A stretch of DNA of 20,540 bases, taken from assembly GCA_964642235.1 (NCBI GenBank), contig CAZXOP010000026.1:1-20540 (forward strand), given 5' to 3'. Below the pieces are notes generated by a model that saw only the letters and a list, made by a program, of their open reading frames with translations, ran no database searches and was not told where the DNA came from. This DNA is from CAYSND01 sp964642235. Its GTDB lineage: Bacteria; Bacteroidota; Bacteroidia; Bacteroidales; UBA932. Each line of letters begins with the position of its first letter. Position 1 is the stretch's first letter. Position numbers and translations under genes: made by a program. Positions 7,202 to 15,924 of the stretch are shown in pieces.

Positions 7202-9328
7202 CTATGCCTCTAACAGCTCCATGATTTTAATGGAGGCTAAGGCGATGGGGGTACCAGGACCGAAAATGGCAGCGGCGCCTGCTTTATAGAGTGCATCATA
7301 GTCTTGTGCGGGAATAACTCCCCCAACTACCACCATAATATCTTCTCTACCAAGCTTTTTAAGCTCATCTACCACTTGAGGAACCAATGTTTTATGACCT
7401 GCAGCCAAAGAGGAGACACCAATAACATGTACGTCATTCTCAACAGCCTGCTTTGCAGCCTCTTCAGGAGTCTGGAATAGAGGTCCCATATCCACATCGA
7501 AACCACAGTCGGCATACCCTGTAGCTACCACTTTAGCTCCACGGTCATGACCGTCCTGTCCAAGTTTTGCAACCATAATACGAGGCTGACGCCCCTCTTT
7601 TTTTGCAAATTCGGCAACCATCTTTTTTGCCTTTTCAAATTCAGAGTCGTTTTTAACCTCTGACGAATAAACACCTGTATTCATTCTGATTACTGCTTTA
7701 TATCTTCCAACAATCACTTCACAAGCATCGGAGATCTCTCCGAGAGTAGCGCGATGCTTAGCTGCTTCAACAGCAAGTTCGAGTAAGTTTCCACTCTGAG
7801 TCTCTACTGCTTTGGTAATAGCCGCAAGACACTCTTTAACTTTCTGGCTATCACGATTTGCGCGAAGTTCCTGAAGTCTCTTAATCTGAGATTCGCGAAC
7901 TTTGGTATTATCCACATCGAGAATTTCGATAGGGTCTTCTTTCTCGAGGCGATACTCATTTAGTCCGATAATCTTATCTGTATCGGAGTCGATGCGAGCC
8001 TGTTTACGGGCAGCAGCCTCTTCGATACGGAGTTTAGGAATACCTGTTTCGATAGCTTTTGCCATACCTCCAAGCTCCTCTACCTCTTCAATATGTTTCC
8101 AAGCCCTTTCAGCTATCTGCTTTGTAAGACTCTCCACATAATATGAACCTGCCCATGGGTCGATAGCTCTGCAAACATTGGTCTCTTCCTGAATATAAAT
8201 CTGTGTATTTCTTGCGATTCGTGCAGAGAAGTCTGTGGGAAGGGCAATAGCCTCATCGAGAGCATTTGTATGGAGTGACTGAGTGTGTCCCAATGCGGCA
8301 GCCATAGCTTCAATACATGTTCTTGCCACATTGTTAAAAGGATCTTGCTCCGTAAGTGACCACCCTGAAGTCTGGCAGTGAGTTCTAAGAGAGAGAGATT
8401 TAGGGTTCTTAGGGTTAAACTGATTAACGATTTTTGCCCAAATCATACGGGCAGCACGCATCTTGGCAATCTCCATAAAGTGATTCATCCCGATAGCCCA
8501 GAAGAAGGAGAGACGAGGTGCGAAAGCATCTACATCAATACCTGCTTTTATCCCTGTGCGAAGGTACTCAAGTCCGTCTGCAAGTGTATATGCCATCTCG
8601 ATATCGTTGGTGGCACCTGCCTCTTGCATGTGGTATCCTGAGATAGAGATAGAGTTAAACTTAGGCATAAAACGAGAGGTATAGGAGAAGATATCCCCGA
8701 TGATTCTCATTGAAAATTCAGGTGGATAAATATAGGTGTTACGAACCATGAACTCTTTTAATATATCGTTCTGAATCGTTCCCTGAAGCTCCTCAAGTTT
8801 TGCTCCCTGCTCAAGTGCAGCTACGATATAGAATGCTAAAATAGGGAGAACGGCTCCGTTCATGGTCATGGAGACAGACATTTTGCTAAGTGGAATCTGG
8901 TCGAACAATACTTTCATATCTTCCACGCTGCAAATACTTACACCTGCTTTCCCCACATCACCCACAACTCTTGGATGGTCAGCATCGTACCCTCTATGTG
9001 TTGCAAGGTCAAATGCTACCGAGAGCCCTTTCTGACCGGAGGCAAGATTTCTGCGGTAGAATGCATTGGATTCTTCTGCGGTAGAGAAACCTGCATATTG
9101 TCTTACTGTCCAAGGCTTCATAACATACATGGTACTGTATGGTCCGCGAAGGAAAGGGGCTATACCCGCTGCATAATCGAGATGCTCCATCCCTTTGAGG
9201 TCTTCTGCACAATACTCCCCTTTAACCTCTATCTGTTCGGGAGTCTGCCAATTTTTAGATTTTGCAGAACTGTGACATTTTTCGTCAAGTTCTGAACTTA
9301 TTTTGATATTTTTAAAATCCGGACGCAT
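7202..9328 (-). CDS. mutB: Methylmalonyl-CoA mutase large (catalytic) subunit
   Basis: Catalyses the adenosylcobalamin-dependent interconversion of succinyl-CoA and methylmalonyl-CoA, used in the propionate/succinate route of Bacteroidales. The N-terminal TIM barrel holds the substrate region (MKPWTVRQYAGFST, near residues 70-83). The C-terminal cobalamin domain has the DxHxxG motif D592-G-H594-DRG, where H594 is the lower cobalt ligand, then SSLAAGHKTLVPQV and VVVGGVIP. Its 708 residues match the family. It lies 11 bases after mutA and is followed by a strong terminator, so mutA-mutB is a two-gene operon. No epimerase, MeaB chaperone or decarboxylase gene is adjacent. Confidence 0.97.
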   Translation of the reverse strand: MRPDFKNIKISSELDEKCHSSAKSKNWQTPEQIEVKGEYCAEDLKGMEHLDYAAGIAPFLRGPYSTMYVMKPWTVRQYAGFSTAEESNAFYRRNLASGQKGLSVAFDLATHRGYDADHPRVVGDVGKAGVSICSVEDMKVLFDQIPLSKMSVSMTMNGAVLPILAFYIVAALEQGAKLEELQGTIQNDILKEFMVRNTYIYPPEFSMRIIGDIFSYTSRFMPKFNSISISGYHMQEAGATNDIEMAYTLADGLEYLRTGIKAGIDVDAFAPRLSFFWAIGMNHFMEIAKMRAARMIWAKIVNQFNPKNPKSLSLRTHCQTSGWSLTEQDPFNNVARTCIEAMAAALGHTQSLHTNALDEAIALPTDFSARIARNTQIYIQEETNVCRAIDPWAGSYYVESLTKQIAERAWKHIEEVEELGGMAKAIETGIPKLRIEEAAARKQARIDSDTDKIIGLNEYRLEKEDPIEILDVDNTKVRESQIKRLQELRANRDSQKVKECLAAITKAVETQSGNLLELAVEAAKHRATLGEISDACEVIVGRYKAVIRMNTGVYSSEVKNDSEFEKAKKMVAEFAKKEGRQPRIMVAKLGQDGHDRGAKVVATGYADCGFDVDMGPLFQTPEEAAKQAVENDVHVIGVSSLAAGHKTLVPQVVDELKKLGREDIMVVVGGVIPAQDYDALYKAGAAAIFGPGTPIALASIKIMELLEA

Positions 9329-9339
9329 TTCTTCAAATT

Positions 9340-11208
9340 TTAGAGGGTTTTAATTCCGAGTTTTGCCTGATAATCACGAAGAGTCTCTAAGACATTGCTC
9401 TTTACACTTATGAAATTGGTAACTCCTTTTGAAATAAGATCCTCCTTGCAGAGAGGTTCCCCTGCGACCACAAGAAGTGCTTTATTACCAAGAAGGGTGT
9501 TGATTTGAGGTACACCTTCTGCATACTCTTCATCGGAGGAGCAGGCAACCACTATATCGGCTTTTGCCTCCAAAGCAGCCTGTACCCCCTCCTCGATAGA
9601 GGCGAAGCGATTGTTATCTATTGTTCTAAACCCTGCGACAGCAAAGAAATTTGAAGAGAACTGTGCTCTTGCACGACACATTGCCAAATTTCCGTAGGTG
9701 AGCATAAATACCTTGGGCTCTTTCCCGCTGCGGTCGGTGGAGAGACGGAGCAGCTCAAAGTCTTGAGCGACGCGGAAGGTCTTTAAAGGCTCCGCAATCC
9801 TCTCTCTATTGGTATTTGCAGCCTGGAGCGGCATCCCCATAATGGTAGGAACATCCTTTGAAACAGTCTCTTTGGTAACAGAAGGGTCCGCTGTTTCTAA
9901 GAAATTAGGGTATTGGTTCGTGCCGAGAAGTGTCTCCCTCCTGGTGGCAAGATTTTTCTCTTTTTGAAGGGCAATGGCTTTAATATCACTCTGGATATCT
10001 CCTTTGCAGAACTTGGCAATAAATCCACCCTCTTCCTCGATGGAGGCAAAGAGTTTCCAAGCAGCTTCTCCGAGAGAGTTTGAGAGATTCTCAATATAAT
10101 ATGAACCTGCAGAGGGGTCTGTAACCTTATCGAAATTTGACTCGGCTTTCAATATACTCTGCACGTTGCGTGCAATACGATTCGAGAAATCATTTGGAAC
10201 GCGATATGCGAAGTCGAAAGGGGTTACCTCTAAGAAATCTACCCCTGCAATCGCTGCGCTCATAGCCTCAGTGGTAACACGAAGCATATTTACATAAGAG
10301 TCATAAACTGTCTTGTTCCAATCACTTGTAGTGGCATGAATAACCATTTTCTTGGAGCGTTGGCAGTTTGACTTATAGGTAGTTACAATGCTTTTCCAAA
10401 GAGTGCGGGCAGCGCGGAATTTTGCTATTTCCATAAAATAGGAGTTCCCGATAGCAAAAGAGAAGATTATTTTTCTTCCGACATCCTTTGCTGAGATGCC
10501 AAACTCTTTCATACGTACAATATAGTCGCTCCCTATCGAGAGTGCGTATGCAAGTTCCTGAGTAGCAGTAGCACCTGCACTATTGAAAGAGAATCCATCC
10601 ACAGAGATGACACTGATGAGTTTGTAATCTGCGGTCGCCTTAATACACTCGGCAAGGAGTTCGAAAGAGTTATCCTCTTCGAAATACCCTTTGGTGGTAA
10701 GACTCATGATGGGATTAAAATCGAAATGAACGCGAACACTATCTTTATTAACACCTAAAGTATCAATGTACTTTAAGAAGTTATAAAGTGTCTCTCTGTT
10801 TTTTAATGAACATCCGCAAAAAGTAACAGGTACTTTTGTTAGAGATATTCCATCTAAAAGGGTGGCAAACTCCTTTGTGGTCTGAACCTTTCTGTTGTCA
10901 ATGTAAACAGCAAGTGATTCTACCCCTTTTGTAAGGAGAGTTTTAGCCTCTTTGTTTGCTTTTGCATAGTCTCCATCGCAGCAGCAAACTCCCTGATGAA
11001 TAAACCAACTATTGTTGCTCCTACCCGTTCCTTTGTACTGTAGATTCTTTAAATCCTCAGAGCGATAGTACGGGCGAACCGAGAAACCCTCTTGGGTCTT
11101 CCATACGAGTCTCTTCTCGTAATCAGCCCCTTTTAGGTCTTGATTGATTACCGCTTCCCATTCCGCCGTTGTAACGGGGGGAAATTCGGTAAATAATTTT
11201 TCTGCCAT
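9340..11208 (-). CDS. mutA: Methylmalonyl-CoA mutase small subunit
   Basis: Non-catalytic partner of MutB in the heterodimeric mutase. It keeps the barrel fold and a C-terminal flavodoxin-like region. That region lacks the cobalamin DxHxxG motif: where the large subunit has GQDGHDRG, this protein reads GNLAMCRARAQF. This is the known mark of the small subunit. Its 622 residues are normal. It is the first gene of the operon, with a good promoter upstream. There is no Shine-Dalgarno sequence; the region before the ATG is A/T-rich. Confidence 0.95.
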   Translation of the reverse strand: MAEKLFTEFPPVTTAEWEAVINQDLKGADYEKRLVWKTQEGFSVRPYYRSEDLKNLQYKGTGRSNNSWFIHQGVCCCDGDYAKANKEAKTLLTKGVESLAVYIDNRKVQTTKEFATLLDGISLTKVPVTFCGCSLKNRETLYNFLKYIDTLGVNKDSVRVHFDFNPIMSLTTKGYFEEDNSFELLAECIKATADYKLISVISVDGFSFNSAGATATQELAYALSIGSDYIVRMKEFGISAKDVGRKIIFSFAIGNSYFMEIAKFRAARTLWKSIVTTYKSNCQRSKKMVIHATTSDWNKTVYDSYVNMLRVTTEAMSAAIAGVDFLEVTPFDFAYRVPNDFSNRIARNVQSILKAESNFDKVTDPSAGSYYIENLSNSLGEAAWKLFASIEEEGGFIAKFCKGDIQSDIKAIALQKEKNLATRRETLLGTNQYPNFLETADPSVTKETVSKDVPTIMGMPLQAANTNRERIAEPLKTFRVAQDFELLRLSTDRSGKEPKVFMLTYGNLAMCRARAQFSSNFFAVAGFRTIDNNRFASIEEGVQAALEAKADIVVACSSDEEYAEGVPQINTLLGNKALLVVAGEPLCKEDLISKGVTNFISVKSNVLETLRDYQAKLGIKTL

Positions 11209-11244
11209 ATTTATGATTTTTATTTTATGTTTTAAAATATCCTA

Positions 11245-11275
11245 CAAATATAGATATTTTTTAGACCTATGCCAA
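11245..11275 (-). promoter_or_regulatory. Promoter of mutA-mutB
   Basis: On the minus strand TTG (11275-11273) is followed after 20 bases by TATATTTG (11252-11245), matching the Bacteroidota consensus TTG / TAnnTTTG with correct spacing. It lies 37 bases before the mutA ATG. Confidence 0.75.
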
Positions 11276-11307
11276 TAAATAGATATTGATTAAACCTTTT
11301 CGATTTA

Positions 11308-11327
11308 TGTCAGTCTTATATCTGACA
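11308..11327. promoter_or_regulatory. Inverted repeat TGTCAG-N8-CTGACA
   Basis: Perfect 6-bp arms about 33 bases upstream of the Spy-like gene start. A near-consensus -7 element (TAAGTTTA, 11333-11340) follows, so the repeat covers the place where a -33 element would be. An operator for a stress regulator is plausible but not shown. Confidence 0.35.
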
Positions 11328-11359
11328 CAGTTTAAGTTTAATTTAAAATTACATTAAAA

Positions 11360-11785
11360 ATGAAAAAGTTAATTATTATTTCCCTGGCTGCTTTATTAGC
11401 AATGCCTATTTTTGGACAGACAAATCAAACGAACGACCTTAAACTTAACCGTGATAAAAAACTACTCTCTATTAACAACTCCCTGAATGTTAAAAAGGCT
11501 GAATTACGAGCTCTCGTATTAGATGAAAATACGGACATGAAGGTAATCGATGCTAAAATCGACGAGATTACTAAGCTGCAGAATGAAAAGATGAAGATTA
11601 ATGCTGCTTATAAACATTCTACATGGAAATCACTTCCTGAAGATCAAAGGTATTGTGATCACTCTACCCGTTATATGTTAGGGAAGGGTGGCGAAAGGAA
11701 TGGAAGAGGTGACGCAATGAGAAGCGGAGTTGAAAGAAAACACAAAAGAGAAAATGGTGACAATGTTATGCATAGGAATCGCTAA
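11360..11785 (+). CDS. Small exported Spy/CpxP-like protein
   Basis: A 141-residue protein with a clear signal peptide (MKKLIIISLAALLAMPIFGQ). The mature part is mostly helical and charged. It reads like the Spy/CpxP/ZraP family in Bacteroidota: a paired-helix pattern with KAELRALVLDENTDMKVIDAKIDEITKL broken around residues 45-72, and an SLPEDQR segment (near 92-98) resembling the family's LTxxQ motif. The C-terminal ~40 residues are rich in Arg, Lys, Gly and His and look disordered. Members act as periplasmic chaperones or metal/envelope-stress proteins. The match is by pattern only, since the LTxxQ motif is imperfect. It is monocistronic, with a strong terminator after the stop. An inverted repeat upstream may regulate it. 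Confidence 0.6.
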   Translation: MKKLIIISLAALLAMPIFGQTNQTNDLKLNRDKKLLSINNSLNVKKAELRALVLDENTDMKVIDAKIDEITKLQNEKMKINAAYKHSTWKSLPEDQRYCDHSTRYMLGKGGERNGRGDAMRSGVERKHKRENGDNVMHRNR

Positions 11786-11801
11786 TCTCTAAACCTATTT
11801 C

Positions 11802-11845
11802 AACACCCCTTTATCGATTTTCGATAAGGGGATGTTTGTTTTAAA
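11802..11845 (+). terminator. Intrinsic terminator of the Spy-like gene
   Basis: A 16-bp stem with one mismatch and one G-T pair (11802-11817 with 11821-11836), a TTT loop, then TGTTTTAAAT. It lies 16 bases after the stop. It may also serve the convergent msrA, although the T-run there is poor. Confidence 0.8.
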
Positions 11846-11852
11846 TACCCTG

Positions 11853-12353
11853 CTAATTAGCTTCACGAGCCATTTGGAATAGGGCGGGGGAGAGATGGCA
11901 ATACCCTTTTGGGTTTTTATCGAGATAGTCTTGATGATACTCTTCGGCAGAATAGAAATTACCAAGTTCTGCCACCTCGGTTACTATCTCCTCTTGATAC
12001 CCTTGTCGGAGTCTCTCCATCTCCTCTTGTATGGTTTTTATATCATTTTTATCAGTATAGTAAACTCCTGTTCTATACTGCTCCCCAAAATCTCCACCTT
12101 GACGATTAAGCAGAGTGGGGTCTATTGTTTTGAAAAAGAGAGTCAATAGTTTTGCAAGAGGTAAAACTGAGGGGTTATAGAGAACCTTTACTCCCTCCAC
12201 AGCACCTGTCTTTCCACCACAGACCTCCTTATAACAAGGGGACTCAACGCTGCTATTGGCATATCCGACAGCAGTCTCTGTTACTCCGTTTATCTGTTTT
12301 AGGAAATGCTCCGTTCCCCAAAAGCAACCACCTGCCAAATAGATCTCTTTCAT
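11853..12353 (-). CDS. msrA: Peptide methionine (S)-S-oxide reductase
   Basis: Reduces methionine-S-sulfoxide in oxidised proteins and free methionine, with thioredoxin as usual electron donor. The catalytic motif G9-C10-FWGTE is at the N terminus, and further conserved parts follow (DPTLLNRQGGDFGEQYRTGVYY broken across residues 78-99, and YHQDYL). Additional cysteines (VCGG near residue 46, and GYCH near residue 151) could act in resolving the disulfide. The 166 residues form a cytosolic stand-alone MsrA with no fused MsrB domain and no signal peptide. It stands alone, converging on the Spy-like gene and diverging from the PNGase F-like gene. Confidence 0.95.
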   Translation of the reverse strand: MKEIYLAGGCFWGTEHFLKQINGVTETAVGYANSSVESPCYKEVCGGKTGAVEGVKVLYNPSVLPLAKLLTLFFKTIDPTLLNRQGGDFGEQYRTGVYYTDKNDIKTIQEEMERLRQGYQEEIVTEVAELGNFYSAEEYHQDYLDKNPKGYCHLSPALFQMAREAN

Positions 12354-12358
12354 ATTTA

Positions 12359-12391
12359 TTGTCGCTTAATTCTTATAAAGTATTATTTTTG
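12359..12391 (+). promoter_or_regulatory. Promoter of the PNGase F-like gene
   Basis: TTG at 12359-12361, a 22-base spacer and TATTTTTG at 12384-12391 fit the Bacteroidota promoter consensus. The ATG is only about 21 bases downstream, giving a short leader. Confidence 0.65.
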
Positions 12392-12412
12392 CGAAGTTAA
12401 TAAAAACAGAGT

Positions 12413-13639
12413 ATGAAGTTAAAAATATTTTTTATCCCTATTCTCCTCCTTCTCTTTTTCGGAGAGGTAGAAGCAGCAAGAATGAAAAGAGTCTATCAAA
12501 CAAAACCATTTGATAAAGTTAATCTCTGTTTTAATCCGGAACTCTATAAAAATGGAGTTAATCAGGTAGGAGAGATGAAAGTTTTGGGGAATGGGAGAAT
12601 TTTTCTAACCAAGGTTTCCATTCCAAAATATAAAAGGGATATTAGAATTAATGCAAGGGTTGAGGTTACTTCGAACGGAGACCCATGGGATAAGTCCGGT
12701 TCTTGTTTTATTATCCCCTCATCTTCTGTGGTGAATATGATTAAGGTAGCAGAGGGGAGCGGAGAGTATCCGAAGGTCGATTCTCTGAAATATGGTTCAT
12801 TGAAAGGGATTGTCGCAGGGGAGGGGTATCTCCCTACTACTGAAATAATGAGGTTTATGACTCCGTTCGGGGTAGGACATTTCAGCCTGAAAGATACCTC
12901 AAATACCAATAAGCGATTACCTGTATATATTGATGGTTGGGCAGAAAGTGTGGAGTGGAACCATGATATTACAGATTTATACCCTTTAATGCAGGAGGAG
13001 GTATGGGTAGGGGTCTTTATAGATACATGGACACCTCAAGGGTATAATTTTTCACTTGAACTTACAGTGGAGGAGAGTATCGTAAAAAGTGATAAACTAA
13101 TAAAACAGAGTCTCTTACCACTGATTAATACCGTCTATTATTTAGGGCAGGGGCTTCCTGATATCTTCTCAAAAAAGGGTGTTGAGATACCTTTTAATAT
13201 CCCTAAAGGGGCAAAAAATATAAGATTAAAATATATAGTTACAGGGCATGGGGGACACAGTGGCGGAGATGAGTTTACCCCTTGTGAGAACAGGCTCTCT
13301 ATTGATGGAGCAGAGCTATTAAGCTTTACCCCTTGGAGACGAGACTGTGCCTCATTTAGAAGATTTAACCCTACTTCCGGTGTTTGGCTCAGAGAGAGAA
13401 AAGTGGCATATATCGACAGTCTTGGCAGAGCTCAAAAGGTTATTGAAGAGCCTATTGCATCTTCAGATTTATCTCGTTCGAACTGGTGTCCGGGGAGCTC
13501 AGTAGAGCCGGTTACCATAATGCTTCATAATCTCTCTTACGGAGAGCATACCCTTAAAATAGAGATTCCTAACGCACAAAAGGCTGAAGGAAACAAACTA
13601 AATCATTGGCTTGTTTCAGCTTATTTGGTATGGGAGTAA
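12413..13639 (+). CDS. PNGase F-like peptide:N-glycosidase
   Basis: Secreted protein related to PNGase F, which cuts the bond between asparagine and the first GlcNAc of N-glycans. A signal peptide spans about residues 1-22. The first eight-stranded domain has DPWDKSGSCF (90-99), aligning with the PNGase F segment whose second Asp is catalytic D60 (here D93), and RFMTPFGVG (147-155), aligning with RFITPYWVG. The second domain has GHGGHSGGDEF (278-288), where E287 corresponds to E206, and SDLSRSNWCPG (351-361). The residue aligning with E118 appears to be D204 (FIDTW against YTETW). The 408 residues include an N-terminal extra segment of about 30 residues compared with PNGase F. The stop is 3 bases from the convergent hutU stop. 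The alignment is from memory of the PNGase F sequence. Confidence 0.82.
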   Translation: MKLKIFFIPILLLLFFGEVEAARMKRVYQTKPFDKVNLCFNPELYKNGVNQVGEMKVLGNGRIFLTKVSIPKYKRDIRINARVEVTSNGDPWDKSGSCFIIPSSSVVNMIKVAEGSGEYPKVDSLKYGSLKGIVAGEGYLPTTEIMRFMTPFGVGHFSLKDTSNTNKRLPVYIDGWAESVEWNHDITDLYPLMQEEVWVGVFIDTWTPQGYNFSLELTVEESIVKSDKLIKQSLLPLINTVYYLGQGLPDIFSKKGVEIPFNIPKGAKNIRLKYIVTGHGGHSGGDEFTPCENRLSIDGAELLSFTPWRRDCASFRRFNPTSGVWLRERKVAYIDSLGRAQKVIEEPIASSDLSRSNWCPGSSVEPVTIMLHNLSYGEHTLKIEIPNAQKAEGNKLNHWLVSAYLVWE

Positions 13640-13642
13640 CTT

Positions 13643-15634
13643 TTAATTAAAAAGTTTATCGTCCACGATATTTGGTAGAGTTACTTTTAGGAGAGGGGTT
13701 CTCTCCATCTCCCTCTTTATAGCAAAGATAGCTCCGTCATTACGAGCCCAGCTTCTACGTGCAATACCGTTGTTTACATCCCAATGCAACATAGACTTTA
13801 TTCTTCTATCAGCCTCCTCACTTCCGTCTATTACCATCCCGAAACCTCCATTTATAACCTCTCCCCAACCTACTCCTCCTCCATTATGAATGGAGACCCA
13901 AGTGGCACCACGGAAAGAGTCCCCTATAACATTATGGATAGCCATATCAGCCGTAAAGCAGGAGCCGTCATATATATTAGAGGTCTCACGATATGGGGAG
14001 TCTGTCCCTGAAACATCATGGTGATCTCTTCCAAGTACGATAGGAGCCGAAATACGCCCTTCTCTTATAGCACGGTTCATTGCTAATGCTATTTTTGTTC
14101 TCCCTTCGGCATCAGCATAAAGTATTCTTGCTTGTGAGCCTACTACGAGCTTATTCTTACCAGCCTCTTTAATCCAATGTAAATTGTCTGAGAGTTGAGA
14201 TTGAATCTCAGCAGGTGCACTCTTCATTATCTCCTCTATTACCTCAGCAGCGATTAAATCTGATAGAGCTAAATCTTCAGGTTTAGATGAGGTGCAGACC
14301 CAGCGATAAGGACCAAACCCGTAATCAAAGAAGAGAGGCCCCATAATATCTTGAACATAAGAAGGGTATATAAATGTACCATCCTCTTTAAGGATATTTG
14401 CACCGGCACGGGAAGATTCAAGAAGGAAAGCATTTCCGTAATCGAAGAAGTACATCCCTTTGGCTGTTAACTTATTAATGGCAGTTACTTGTCTGCGTAG
14501 TGATTTTTTCACCTCCTCGCGGAACTGTTCGGGGTTCTCTGCCATCATCTGTTTTGACTCTTCAAAAGAGACCCCTGCCGGATAATAACCTCCTGCCCAT
14601 GGGTTATGAAGTGAGGTTTGGTCAGACCCAAGGTCAATATGAACCCCCTCCTCTGCAAGTTTCTCCCACAAGTCCACAATGTTCCCTTGGTATGCAAGGG
14701 AGACTGCCTCCTTCGCTTCACTCGCTTTTTTAGCTCTTTGGATCAATAAATCAAGGTCAGTATAGACTTCATCCACCCACCCCTGTGAATACCTTGTCTG
14801 GACAGCTTTAGGGTTAATCTCGGCAATAATTCCGACAACACCTGCTATTACAGCAGCTTTTGGTTGTGCACCTGACATCCCCCCAAGTCCGGAACTAATA
14901 AATATTTTCCCACGAATATCGTCCCCTCCTCTGTTCTGCATCCTTGCAGCATTTAGAACAGTGATGGTGGTTCCATGAACTATCCCTTGTGGTCCTATAT
15001 ACATAAAGGAGCCTGCAGTCATCTGTCCATATTGTGAAACACCGAGGGCATTAAATTTCTCCCAGTGGTCTTGACTTGAGTAGTTAGGGATAACCATTCC
15101 ATTGGTCACCACCACCCTTGGAGCCTCTTTGTTAGAGGGAAAGAGTCCGAGAGGGTGTCCGGAGTAGAGGACAAGAGTCTGCTCATCAGTCATCTGAGAG
15201 AGGTACTGCATTGTAAGGAGATATTGTGCCCAGTTTTGGAATATGGCACCATTTCCACCATATACAATTAGCTCATGAGGGTGTTGCGCTACAGCATAAT
15301 CAAGGTTATTTGAGAGCATAAGCATTATTGCAGCAGCCTGATGGCTTTTATGAGGAAACTCATCTATCGAGCGAGCGTAAATTTTATAATCAGGGCGGAA
15401 TCTGTACATATAGATACGACCATAATCTTCAAGTTCCTTTTTAAATTCAGGAAGTAGTGTGGCATGGTGCTTTGAAGGGAAATACCTTAGAGCATTTTTT
15501 AGGGCAAGTTTTTTCTCATTAGCAGAAAGGATATTCTTTCTCTTTGGGGCATGGTTTATCTTAAAATCATACTCTTTTGGCTGTGGTAGTTCATCAGGTA
15601 TCCCTGTGATGATGGCTTTTTGAAAATCGTTCAT
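13643..15634 (-). CDS. hutU: Urocanate hydratase
   Basis: Converts urocanate to 4-imidazolone-5-propanoate in histidine degradation, using tightly bound NAD+. Motifs: YGGNGAIFQNWAQYL, SGHPLGLFPS, GPQGIVHGTT and SSGLGGMSGAQ in the NAD-binding core, and GFGPYRWVCTSSKPEDL in the later third. The ~663-residue length and the GFGPYRWVCTS form resemble the longer urocanase found in Bacteroidota and animals rather than the ~555-residue proteobacterial HutU. I start it at the ATG at 15634, because the longer frame begins with TTG at 15664, inside the predicted promoter. The other hut genes (hutH, hutI, a formiminotransferase) are not next to it. Confidence 0.93.
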   Translation of the reverse strand: MNDFQKAIITGIPDELPQPKEYDFKINHAPKRKNILSANEKKLALKNALRYFPSKHHATLLPEFKKELEDYGRIYMYRFRPDYKIYARSIDEFPHKSHQAAAIMLMLSNNLDYAVAQHPHELIVYGGNGAIFQNWAQYLLTMQYLSQMTDEQTLVLYSGHPLGLFPSNKEAPRVVVTNGMVIPNYSSQDHWEKFNALGVSQYGQMTAGSFMYIGPQGIVHGTTITVLNAARMQNRGGDDIRGKIFISSGLGGMSGAQPKAAVIAGVVGIIAEINPKAVQTRYSQGWVDEVYTDLDLLIQRAKKASEAKEAVSLAYQGNIVDLWEKLAEEGVHIDLGSDQTSLHNPWAGGYYPAGVSFEESKQMMAENPEQFREEVKKSLRRQVTAINKLTAKGMYFFDYGNAFLLESSRAGANILKEDGTFIYPSYVQDIMGPLFFDYGFGPYRWVCTSSKPEDLALSDLIAAEVIEEIMKSAPAEIQSQLSDNLHWIKEAGKNKLVVGSQARILYADAEGRTKIALAMNRAIREGRISAPIVLGRDHHDVSGTDSPYRETSNIYDGSCFTADMAIHNVIGDSFRGATWVSIHNGGGVGWGEVINGGFGMVIDGSEEADRRIKSMLHWDVNNGIARRSWARNDGAIFAIKREMERTPLLKVTLPNIVDDKLFN

Positions 15635-15661
15635 ATTATTTTGATGTATTGAATCAACAGA

Positions 15662-15669
15662 CAAAGTTA
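15662..15669 (-). promoter_or_regulatory. Putative hutU promoter, -7 box TAACTTTG
   Basis: On the minus strand TAACTTTG matches TAnnTTTG 27 bases before the hutU ATG; a TTG lies 23 bases further upstream, inside the rpsU terminator hairpin. The overlap with the TTG alternative start supports the shorter gene. Confidence 0.5.
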
Positions 15670-15670
15670 C

Positions 15671-15704
15671 AAAAAAACAGACAAAGCGTTAGCAATGTCT
15701 GTTT
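15671..15704 (-). terminator. Intrinsic terminator of rpsU
   Basis: Minus-strand hairpin after the rpsU stop: 9-bp outer stem (15704-15696 with 15683-15675), a small A-A-type internal loop, a GC/GC inner pair and a 4-base loop, then a run of seven Ts. It separates rpsU from hutU. Confidence 0.85.
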
Positions 15705-15725
15705 TTATATTTTAGAAACCTAAAT

Positions 15726-15917
15726 TTAGTCTTCTTGAATTTGGAGTTTCTGAACGTATATAGCTTTTTGTTTCTGTGCTCTGTTCAATACTGAAGGTTT
15801 TTCAAAAGTCCTCCTACTACGAAGTTCGCGTACGACACCCGTCTTCTCAAATTTTCTTTTGAATTTCTTTAAAGCTCTCTCGATATTTTCGCCCTCTTTT
15901 ACTTGTACTATAATCAT
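15726..15917 (-). CDS. rpsU: Small ribosomal subunit protein bS21
   Basis: Basic 63-residue protein of the 30S platform. It starts MIIVQVKEGENIERALKKF and continues with the family's KFEKTGVVRELRSRRTFEKPS pattern (residues 22-42), followed by a short charged tail. It has its own promoter and terminator, so it is monocistronic. A near-perfect Shine-Dalgarno sequence (AAGGAGGTG) precedes the ATG by about 9 bases, exceptional in this SD-poor window. In Flavobacterium bS21 has been reported to help hide the anti-Shine-Dalgarno of 16S rRNA, and rpsU keeps a strong SD and appears autoregulated. The same logic probably holds here, by inference. Confidence 0.95.
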   Translation of the reverse strand: MIIVQVKEGENIERALKKFKRKFEKTGVVRELRSRRTFEKPSVLNRAQKQKAIYVQKLQIQED

Positions 15918-15924
15918 TTAGTTT

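Noticed and set aside
9340..11208. mutA as a damaged copy of mutB because the cobalamin motif is missing
   Set aside because: Loss of DxHxxG is the normal condition of the small subunit, and the rest of the protein is intact.
13638..13656. AT-only near-palindrome between the PNGase-like and hutU stops
   Set aside because: It has a one-base offset and very low predicted stability, so it is not a convincing terminator.
15656..15686. Two copies of AACAGACAAAG spaced 20 bases apart
   Set aside because: One copy is an arm of the rpsU terminator and the other overlaps the hutU promoter region. Two copies alone do not support an operator or repeat element.
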